This document shows, piece after piece, positions 48,609 to 60,600 of a stretch of DNA of 64,000 nt. The translations under genes were made by a program, and so were the position numbers. The notes beneath the pieces are model-generated. The model was given only the letters and a program-made list of their open reading frames with translations. It ran no database searches and was not told where the DNA came from. The stretch comes from Ifrita kowaldi (taxonomy: Eukaryota > Chordata > Aves > Passeriformes > Cinclosomatidae), in contig VZRS01012070.1 in NCBI GenBank assembly GCA_013398055.1, positions 794,558-858,557 on the forward strand, written 5' to 3'. Numbering within the stretch: position 1 is the first letter of the stretch; each line of letters opens with the position of its first letter.

Positions 48609-51600
48609 TCATGATTCCATTGCTGTCTCCAAGTCATTGCTGCTACTGCTGGCCATGGAGCTGGAAGCCACAGAGTTGGCACTAGCCAGGATGAGCCTCT
48701 CTCTGTTTCCAAAAACGTCATTCACTGTAACACAAACAGGGGATTGCTTACATGTCACTCTCCCAGAGGAAAGAGGAGTACAGCAGGTACAGCCTGGTGA
48801 GCACCATGGAATGGAAAGCCTAACCCAGTGTGGTTTCAAAGTTTTTCCCCTTACCCCAAGTAAGGAGTTGAAGCTTGAATTACAAGTCCTGTTATTTTTC
48901 CCCCACAGCATCTAGAGGTATCCCCCTGCATCATTTCTGTACCTAAGTACTGTAAAATTGATGAGGTTTGAAGAGCACATCATTGCATTTAAATAGTTTA
49001 TTTCTGGTTTTAGTCTCTGGTTCCCAACAGGCTCTTAAAAGCCTTCTCCAAAAAATCATGCTGCTTAGTTACAGGTAGCTAACAACTGATCAAAACCAGT
49101 GCTCACTTTTCTTCCCATAAGTACTCAAAAAATGTGATACCAAATCACACCAGGAACATTAGGAAAAAATAAAGCATAGGTATTATAAGAGATCAGGCAT
49201 TAGATCATGTCATGCATTTCTCCAATTTAAAAAAAACCCACATTTTTTGAAGCTGAAAATGTGACCATACAGTCTTGGGAGTATTGAAAAATACTAACCT
49301 ACAGTTTTCTGTCAGAGTCACAATACATTACTGAATACAAATACACCCTGCAAGCAAGGGGAGAACCACAATATTCAAAGAAATGAGACCATTACCTGCA
49401 GAGATCTTGCTTATATCCCAAACACGCAGCCCTTCCCGCTCTCCTCCAAAGGCAAAAACAAACGGGAAGTCAGGGCAGCAAGCTGCACAGAAGAGAACTC
49501 CCTGCCAGGGTGGGAGAAAGAAAGAAAGAAGAGAATTTTTTTTTAAATTCTCAACTGAATTTGTCACCTGAAAATACTTTCACCAAGCAAGTTTTAACAA
49601 GTGTAATCTTAAGTTTCTGAAACTTCTTTTGTAAAGACACAAAATGAAAGTCAAGAGCTGCTAATTATGAACAGTTAATCACATCTTTGTCTTGAATGTC
49701 GTAGATGCAAGCTGAAGCACCCATAGTTCTACTCAGAACATTGTATCTGGAATTTGGGTCTGAGGCTTGGAAGCAGTCTGGCAATTCCATGTGGAATACT
49801 GCACTGTAATGAGAATGATTTACCCAGAATATACAAATGTTATTATTTTTTTTCCCTACGAGACATTAGGTAAAACAAGATTCAAACGAGACAGAAAAAG
49901 AATAAGCAGACATAGTTTATATATAAAACCTAATCAAATCAAGAAATAAAAATTACTGTACCATTTTCATATCCCTGGAATGGACTAAACTTGGTCTGTC
50001 TCCCAGGATATCCCAAATTTTCACGTATTTGTCAGCAGATGATGTCACAAGGCACCCTTTGATCTGACTGCTTAGTTGTAGCCCTGGAAGATGAAGAGTG
50101 CAGCAGTGTGAGAGCAACAGCAATCCCCATTTCACAGAGATGAGGGTACATTTTGAAGTGAAGACATGAAAACAACCCCAGTATTCTCCTCACACTAAAC
50201 TCCATTCCAGAACAAAGGAGCAAAACATTAATGAAAGTTCCATGCTGCCACTGGTCCCCGTAGTGGGAGCCAAGGGAACCATGCAGGCCTGTTTTGCCTC
50301 CCAATCCCCTCAGCAGAGATTTGCTTCACATGCCAGCTACCACGATTAGTATGCACTTATTTGTTAAACTATTTGTTAAACAAGGAATCACTGCCACCTC
50401 AGTCCTACGGATTTCAGGCATCTTCCAGAGGTGCCCTGCCCACTGGGGACAAACAGGACACAGAAGGACACACAGGCAATTTACCTGACACCTCTTCATC
50501 GTGAGCTTTCAGAGTAAACAGGGGCTTATCAGAGCGAGCATCCAGACAGTACACAAAGCCATCGTCTGTGCTTGCCTAAGGAAACCACATTTAAAACACA
50601 AACAGCCACAGTCGCTCATTTGGGGAAAAAACTCCAATGAAGTAACACCCACCCTCTGGAAAATCCCTGTGATCTGAGGCAGACACTTCTCTCTAGGCCA
50701 CGTCACACTGTTCTCAGGCCTGCCTCCCAAAGTCAGACTCCACCCAAGCTATTCTGTGAACCTCAATTATGCTGCACTGATGACATGGAAGTCTTAATCC
50801 CATGTAAATTTCTTAAAAGTGTATTTTGAAGAGAGTTGCCCCACTAAGCCTGGCCCTCAGGTCAGGCAATGAAATGCAGAGCCCTCAGTCCCTTCACTGT
50901 CAGTTCAAAGCTTCTGGAGCCATCACTGGCTGCATAACAGTTCTGTGCAAAACTAAGTGTAAGTATACCAGGAGAGACCCACATCATAAACCCACCAGAG
51001 CCGAGCAGCCACTTCTGTTGGCTGTATGCACAAAGCAACACAGAACTTGACAGCCACTGAGATAACAGAGATGATTTGTTTTTAAATTCTGTTGAAAAGT
51101 TTCATTATAAGAAACTCAACAAAACCATGATATTTTTACTTTATACTCTAGGTGGCTGTCGGTCTCTTCTCCCAGGTAGCAAGAAATAGGACAACAGAAC
51201 ATGGCCTCAGGGTGCACCAGGAGTTTTAGATTGGACATTAGCAAAAATGTCTTTACTGAAAGAGTTGTCAAGCACTCTCCAGGGAAGTGGTGGAATCCCC
51301 ACCCCTGGAGGTATTTAAAAGCCATGCAGATGAGGCACTTATGGACATGGTTTCGTGGTGGACGTGGCAGTTCTGGGTTAACATTTAGACTCGATCTCAG
51401 AGGACTTTTCTGGCCTAAAGGAGTGGATCGCCCCATACCAGCCAGGAGGACAGTGCCCTCTAGCGCTGACTTGAAACACTGAATTAATATTCAGGATCTT
51501 CGTTCTAATTAGCTACTTCTCAGCTGCAATTGCTTCATTACACGAAACACAACAGCAACTATGCAAAGGAAAATATATCCCAGCCACTGAACACTGTAAC

Positions 51601-54600
51601 AACATGGCTAAGATGCCACCTCTGGAGTGAAAAAGCACCAGCATCAATAGCTTTTCTACTGTCACAGTGAAGATACCAAGTAAGTAGCTGGTCTAGAGAT
51701 AGTGAAAAAAATACCTAAAAACATCGTCCCCCAGACTGCATTTTTATCATACGTCATCCAAATGTCCATCGGCTCCATTCTGATTCAGAAACATTATGAA
51801 CACTAAAATACACGTTCAATGACGTGGCAACAATCAACCAGAGTAGAAAAGCATGTGCTCACCAAGAAATGACAAGGTGAAAAATGATTCCAAATTACTC
51901 TCTCAACCTGACCACTAAACCGCCACACCCGATGGCTGTCCTGGGGGTTTCTGCAGTCGTACAGCACCGCTGATCTAGGGGACAAAGGGACAGGAAATAA
52001 AATTTTAAAAAAAAAAATCAAACATCAGGGCAGAACACTTGATGGCATAGTTTGTTTTCCCACTGGCATCTACCGAAGCTCCATGTAAACGATAATTAAA
52101 AAATTAAATGGAAACAACTTCACTGCTTAGTCTTCCGGTTCAGTAACAGATTAAAATCTTGCAGATAGGCACAAGATTTTTCCATATGCTTCAAAGTTTC
52201 ATCTTGGTTACCAACTTGGTTACCAAAGTTTCATCTTGGTTATCAACTCTATTGAAACTAAGCAGAGCTTGAATTTACTCAATACGTAAGATACTTATCA
52301 CATAGCAGACCATAATTATGCAAATACATCATTTAATTATGAACAGGCTTCAGTAAAGTCAAGTAATGATGCACTAATTAGGAAATAATTCTGTCATAGA
52401 TATGCATACATTTTCAAATATGCTTAATAAAAAGAAATAATTTTTGAAAACCCAACAATCTTTACAAATAGTTAAGAGAAACACTCCACAAAAGGAGAAA
52501 GAGTGGATGGGAGTTAGCGGGTCCTCTGGGATTCTTTACAGGCACACGCTCAGCTGGGTGGCTGCAGAATCTGTCCCAGTTCAAAAAGCTCTTGGGTGCA
52601 AATGCAAGGGAGGAGTGGACATGTCACTGCAGCATCATCTCACCACAATCAACACCCTCAGTGTAAGCCCCTCCCACTCCATCCCATAATTAATGAAACG
52701 TGATGGGAGGTTTCCCAGCTCTTTTACCAGGCATTTGACACACAACCGTTCCTTTAACAGTCTGATTTTCAGGCTATGAAGGCAGCTCCCAATGTTCACT
52801 GAATTGCCTGTGCTGCTGCAAGGCTTTACAGGAAAAATCCACAAGGGCAGTCTATTAGTTTACGGACAGCACAGTGGTTTAGAAGTGTCCATGGTACCAA
52901 AGGGGCTGCTAAAAAGGGATCAGCAGCTGGTGACTGCTTGGACTTAATGCTTCCTTTTATCAAAGGAAGTTGAGAGGGAGGAAAAAGACAGAAGCAGCTT
53001 CATAACAACAGCAAAAGGTCCTCCTCCAATACTTCCACTTCAGCAGATGCAGCAAGAGCGTAACAGAAGCCAGAGAACTCGAAGGCTTGGCTAAAGACTG
53101 GCAAGTCTATAAATTATTTTAGCATAAGGACAAAGTCTTAAAAGCAGAATTAAAAAATCAATGTAAGAAAATCATGGTGATAGAACAAAATTTAAAAGTT
53201 ACCCCATTGAGATGGGAGGACAGAGAGGAAGTTTTTTGGCTGGCAGTACTTGTAAGAACTGGCAGCTACAGAGTAGTCCAAGTGTGCAGACACAAACCAT
53301 TTCCCAGCATCTCCAGGCTGCAATCCCAAGAGACAGCCCATTACACTTTGGCTGTGCCTATAGAGGCTGGAAAGGAGAGAACTGGGATTTCAATGTCCCT
53401 CGTGCCTCCACCCTGGCCGTCTTGGCTGGCAAAACCTGGGCAAATTTTCACAGGAATAAACAGTGACACATTCCCAGTGAAGGAAATGCCATAAGGCCAA
53501 ATTAAGAAATAAATTCGGTTTGGAGCAGGCAGAGACACCTGGCACAGAAAACGTCAGTCCAGATGGTTAAAGCATTTGCTACCTCTGAAAAAGAGGCAAG
53601 GAAAACCATATCCTGGCCACATACAAACCTGGCTTCCTTGCTGGAAAAAAATAACAGCATTATCCAAACTGGCACAGTTATGAAAAAAAAAGAAAGAAAA
53701 CACAAGGCTTAATTGAATAGGAATACCCTCCCTAGGTGCAGCCTGTGGAAACATTACCCTGACATACTTATCGAAGGAGCCAGAAACGAGGGTCTGAGTC
53801 TCAAACGGATGGAATTGCAGTGTCTGGACCTAGATAATGCAAGATTTTATATAACACACATATACAGGAACCTTCTTGGAACAAAGCACAACCATCCCTC
53901 CCCCAGGCCAGCACACAGTCCTCCCCAAAAAAGCCTCCTATTAAGCTTGTTGATACTGAGGTTGCTCAAAAAACAGCACAAGAGATGCACATTACTTCAA
54001 ATAACCCCACTTAGTGAAAACAAGATATTTTCCAATATAATTTGACTGAACAGAAGCACATGCCCCCTTTCTGCCCTAGATATTAAAAATAAAAAAATCT
54101 GGAGGAGGTAAAAGATTATCTGCTTCCAGTTTGGGGAAAAAAGCAGATGTTAAAAAATGAAAATCAGGAGTTTGTCAAGGGCAGTGACTTTGTTAGCAGC
54201 AAAATAAGGTCACAGCTATTAATAAGTAGCTTTCACACTTTAATTACTACGAGATTAATTCATTTCTGAAATACCCATCACTATGGTATTTTAGTATCAT
54301 TTATTTTAAACCTTTTTCACCTAGAACAAACTGTAACTAACACTCATTGTTCCCTCAAGAGAGAGTTACAGCTTGACCTATGCTCAGACATCTATTTTTG
54401 TAGCTTATACCAGAAGTATTATATTCCCCACCATTAGGGCTTTCACACAAAAGGCATTTTAAAAACTGTAACAAATACTTGTTAACTTTCTAAAAGATAA
54501 GTTAAATAACATTTTTAAAAGCAAATACAGTGCTGTTTGCAAAAGCAACTAATTCATAAATTTTAACAATTCTGCACAGTTGTTAGAAAATTAGAGAATT

Positions 54601-57600
54601 GTTGTTCTGAGGGTTCACTACCAAGCAGCTAATGAAAAATTGCAGTAACATTTTTCTCTGTATTCTACAGTGGAGGAAACACAGGAATTAGTCCATACCT
54701 TATCTGTATGTAGTGCCAGGCTGCCTGCTGGCTTACCCACAGCCATGTCCCACAAAATCACCGTGTTGTCAGCGGAGGCACTTGCTAAAACGTTCCTGAT
54801 AATGGATCAAAAATCCGTTTTAAAACTCTTTCTACAGATACAGACCAATAATGATCAAAAATCCAAAATACACACAGAGCCCAATTCTGAGAACAAGTAC
54901 ACTGTGGTCTATAGATTATTTCTCCCAAGCCTGAGGGATAACTCCCTGAAGGCAATTCTAAGCTATAAGTAAAGATTGCAAATAGGCTACATTACATTAG
55001 TAGAACACTTATAACAATGACAGTTCTGCTTCTATTTCCCCTGGCATTAGTTAAAATACCATTTACTGGAAGATTTCTCGAACAAAACAAAGTAATAAAG
55101 GCTTTGAAGCACATCCTTTCCTTCGACATTAAATAGTATTTTTAAACATTACCTATGCTACTTCATTCTGTTTGCATATGCATGCAGCCAAGAGCCTGAC
55201 AAACCCGTTTGTGAAATATTTTGCTCTCTAATATCTGTTTATACATCTACTGAAGACTCAACACTACACCCTTTGTGGACTGCTGAAAGTAACCACTAAA
55301 ATTTCAGTTAGTTTACAGACCCCACATTTCCACTTAAATTTGACTGATTATGTTAAGAACAATAAACACACCTTAAAAGTTTGATCAGAAAAAAACCCAA
55401 AAAACAATCCCCAAATGCCTGTCAAACACACATTTCAATTCCTACAATTGCTTCACTGCTCTTAAAATCAGATTTATTACTACTTCAACATGTTGTTTCT
55501 GATTGAAACTGCTCTCCCCCACCTTTTTATATTAACCAAGTGCTTGTGACTGAAAGAGTTAACACTCTCCTGGAAATGCTGTTTTCCCAGGCAACGTTAC
55601 AAGGGGAAGTTAAGAAAATGCATAGTGAAGGCTGTAAGAACATTTCACAGTAACACCACTATGACCTACAGGCAGGAAGTTATTTGTAGAGAGCTGTCAC
55701 AACATGCCTTGCTTAAAAGAAAGAACAACAATAAAACATTTTATATATAAGCTGCTCCAAGGAGTTCCTTGTTTTGTCCATAAGCTGCCCACTTCAGGGC
55801 TGGTTTAATTTCCTGAAAGATCTACCAGTACCAATGAATTTGTAACTCAGCACATTACAGAATTATGCATTTCAGACTTAACTATTGAAGCCATAATTTT
55901 TTTTATACTTGTCTCTATATTATCACCAGATAACCATTCCTAAGTACATGAAAGCTACTCTTTTGGAAGAGTGAGGGACTGATCACTGTGCACACTCTGT
56001 GCATATGTGTGTGATTTAAGAACAACAGACGCTACCCTGTAAATTAAGAGTGCAATTTACTGAGGTCTGTGTGGGTGTTTTCTTCCTCAGTATCTAGATA
56101 AGAAAGCATTACAAGTGCAGGCTCACACCTGCTCATCAGAACATGCAGGTGACTGTGTACATATTCAAAGGCAGAGGCATTTATGACAGCAGGAAAATAA
56201 AATTAAAAAAAAAAAAATCAGCCTGTGTCTGACTGAAGCAGTTTCAAGACCCCTGCTGAGGATCCTCTCACAGAAGAACTGTTAACAACCACCTAAGTGA
56301 TAAAAAACCAGCAGCATCTTTACTTCAGTCAGCATATTGTCCTTGACCTCTGCCCCAAGATGGGCCAGCCTTGTGTTGCTTCAATAGCAGCACTTCAATT
56401 CTAGTTCATTCAGGCCACAGGGAATTTTGTCTGCCTAGAGGCCAGAGGCATTTCTGTAACTGTGCTATTAGGGCTTTTACACTCTCTTTCCTGTTCACAG
56501 CTTTGGGGCAAAAGCCAGAAGGAAAAAAACCAGAATAGCAAGGACTTTCTTCTATAAATCTACTTGTCTCTGTTGAAATGGTGGTGTAGGCCACTGGCAG
56601 ATCAGCATAGCTCAGGGAAGCCCTTCTGCTTCTCCAGTTTGAACAAGTGAAATGTAGACAATTTATCAAATGGCTCACACCCACCTTTGCCCTGCCTTCA
56701 TCTGGACAACCTGCAAATCAAAAGTGACCTGCAGCAATACACAAGTACTTAAAAAAAAAAAAAATTCAAAATCAAGAGCTCTAGTTTAAAAAGAGAAAAA
56801 ACCCAGGGGTGTATTTTTAAGAATGCACTAATTTCAGCAGCGCTTTCAAGTCTTTGGATTTTGTGTGAAAATTGTACGCCGAATTAAGACTGCACTTTTG
56901 TAATATCCACTGTTATTCAAGTATTCTTTTACCTGCTTTGTTTATTCCATGAAAGATCGAGCACAGCATCAGTGTGTCCTTCCACAGTCCCTTCTGAAGA
57001 TAAACTCTGTGTACACACAAATGACATAAACAGACTCCTGAAAATTACAGCTTCAATGCAAATCAAGCATTACTCCACATTAGTATGAATTCCCTGAAGC
57101 CTTCACAAACAACTTCATATTAAATTACTCTCACTTGCTGCAACACAGCTTTTGAGAGAACTGTCTCTGCACCACCTGCACCCTGCCTCCTACCCCAGAC
57201 TGCAGATTGCTCCAGCTGCTGGGTTTACAGAACTGGTTACTCCCTTCAGGCTAGTAAAAGAAACCTCATTATTTCCAGCTAATGTGCAACTTCTTCAGCT
57301 TCTTTCTAAGCGCTCCTGGCAGCTCCCTCTCTGTCCTCCCAATTAACTGAGCTTTGGGTCCTTGCAACTGCCAGTTCCTGCAACTTCTAATTTTAAATAG
57401 TTGAGATTCAAAGTTTACTGGGACACCACCCCATTCCTGTTCTGCTCTTAATTCCAGGCTTTAGTTATTTAGAGAACAATTAGCATTTCAAATATTGTAG
57501 GGGGAAAAAAAGGCATTACCCCTGCTCTAAATTTCCTCCATCCAACCAGGTAAACAACTTTGCAACACTTACTTTCTTTCCTTTCTTTTTCTTCTTTTTC

Positions 57601-60600
57601 TCTTTCTTGCCTCCAAGAGAAAAGACTGGTTCCAAGGATTCCACTACATCAAGGTCCCAAATGTCAATGACTGGGGTCATGTTACCCACTGCTACGTAAT
57701 TTCCTACAAACAAAAACCCAAATGCAACCACATTTATTTAGTTATGAAACAGCATATTTGGCAATCCAGCTGGTGCTTATTTCTTTGGTTAAGTAAAACT
57801 TATGTGCCACAATCTTCTATTTGAACATATTTATGTTTATAACTGGCAAGGAGCAATTTAAAAACATCAGCTGACAGAAGATGTTGACAGAAAAAAATTT
57901 ACTTGCTCTCCTTCCCCTTCAGTACAAGTAACTGTTCAAATAAGCTGTATAAAGTTGCATGTTTTGTTTGTTTTTAAAGGAAAAAACAAACCAAAACTAA
58001 ACCACATCCCCTGTACTATGGAAAAAAAAAAAGTATCTGTGAAACACAGGAAAAATGTTACTAAATACATAAACATATATAAATTTTCCTGTGGTTTACA
58101 TTTCATTAACTGCATTGGACATAAAGAGATTGAACAAAAGCAACCTTTCAATTGCAAACAGAAGATAAAGCAGATTTTAGAGATTGTTCTGGTCTGCTAA
58201 CTGACAATAACTTATTAGTTTCTAATAAAATCAGTATTTTAGTAAAGTCATTTCTTACAGCAGCATCACTAAGATGACTGTATCACCAAGCAAAAACACC
58301 TGATGTTCACATCTTGGTTATCTCAAGCCAATATTATCTTGATATTAACATCTTGATTTTATTTCTCTTTGTACTGCAGGAAGAAATTATTTAGTGACAA
58401 CATTACACTTACATGCTTTTCAACCAAAAATTCTTTAACTGGACATTTAGAGTATCCTTTGTAATTTACCTGTTGATTCATCTGGACTAGGATCAAAATT
58501 CAACCACTCCAGACTCAGAGGGTAAGCAGGCAAGATAATGTCATGATGTACATAAAATGAGTCCTCTTCATGATTATAAACTGAAAAATAATTAAAGTTA
58601 TGCAAGACATCACTGAAGAGGGAAAGCAAACAACTCTACACAGGTCACTTCTACAAAAGGCAGTTGTGGCAAAAACTAAATTGCCAAGGAGATGTAGAAG
58701 GTAAACTCATAGAGTGTTCAGAGTTTTACTGCAGAGGCCAGACCCTCCAGGTACAAATGTTGTACTTCATAGAATTACACAAAATAAACACTCTCCCGTG
58801 TACTTTAGATAAAGAAGTGACAAGTCCAGTAAAGGTTCAATACTTTATCCCCAGCATACCAAACCACTTTGCTTATAAGGTCTCTTCATAACACATGCTC
58901 CATATCCAGCACTTTCTACATCAGGATACATTCAGTTGCAGGATTAACAATTAAAAAAAATTATTCCAGATGAAATTGAAGGGGAAACAAAGGTAAAAAG
59001 ACAAACCAGAGGAAGGGGAAGAAGTCAGGAGTTACCTTTAGCAGATGGTAACTGAGATACAGGAAAAGTTTGGTAAAGCAGCCATATACTAAACACAAAT
59101 TCCCTGTAGCCAGCTATTTTTCTCCTTATAATAAAATAACTTAGCAATTGAACAGCAGAGAAAACCCATTAATTATTTTAATAACATCTTATTGTCACAC
59201 ACACAAAATCACAGTACCACCTTTAAGTGTATGTGACAGATGTTCAGATACTAACTGAGGTTTCCAGTTAACCAAGTTGTCTTAGTAGTCAACTAAGACA
59301 AGGTTACCCGATTTTAGAAACTGCAGAAGCCTTTGCTATTGTTTTTAAGTTTATATTGGGTATAAACTTACAGCTAATAAAATCTGTAAACACCTCCAGA
59401 CACAGAAAATGCCACATGCTGGTATCTGAAGAGATGCTTTCACACATTTTGGTCATGTTGGTTGCTTAAAATGAAATACTTTGCCTACAGAAACATGGAC
59501 CAGAAGCATGCACAAGCAGCCAGAAACATTCCCAAAAAGAACCACAGTAAGAAAAGATGGTAATTTCAGCACATTCAGTAGTATTCATTGGCTGCAACAG
59601 AAGAATCTTCTACACAGCAAAATTAAACCTATTGCTAGAACAAGCAGTATTCAGGCCCTATTAAGGATTATCTCTTCTAAACCATGATGATAAAGGTGCT
59701 GGTTCTTCTAGTCCTAGCAGTGGAAAGCCCATTTAAAGAAGCAAGGAGAAAGCTACAGAAAAAGCCCCAGAACAACAAACCACTAGAGGATGCTTGCAGG
59801 ATATGGAAAGCAAGACAGGAATGAAGAGTGTATGTTCAGAGAATAAAAACACCACAGTATTTTGTAATTGTTTTAAGAAAAGAAATAAGGAAAGGAATTG
59901 CTATGCAGGCTGAAAGAGGCAAGCTATCCTTTAAGTAACAGTAACTCCACAGCAAATACTGCAGTCCTGAAAAGCAGCTAAAGCTCCATGACGTGGAAAA
60001 GGACAAAACACAAGGCAGAAGGGGAGAAAAATCCTTCCCAAAACCAGCCCACTCCCTCTTCAACACATCCACATGGCACATGCTAGGCAAGACAATCCCT
60101 ATGTCCACTGTGAAGAACAAACCCTATTTTACTCACCATGGACCTCCAAACTACAGCAGTCTTTATCAACTCTGCCACAAAGGACAAGATTGTCACTGGG
60201 TTTAATCAAAAAGTCCTCCTGTTCATATTGCTCCTGAACAGCAAAAATGAGAGGACAAGGGGTGTTAAGCAATGCACATAAAAAACCAAAACTACACATG
60301 TTCAGAAGGTGGAATCAGTACTTTTAAACCACCACTGAACACTCAAAATCCAACACCTCGATGCCCACCCACCTAAAACCATCTTACGGTGCTAAACAGA
60401 GAATGGTAAGAACCAGACCTGATCCTGGGGAGAGTGAATACTCATTAAATTAGATTGAAGGACGTTTATGTGAACCTAGGTGGATTTGTAGAGGTGTTTA
60501 ATTATCAAATGTGAAACCATATTTCAAGGCTATCATGATGCAGCTGATTGCTGAAAAGAAAATCACCACCAGGAGCTCACAAAAGTTATTTCCCCTGTGC

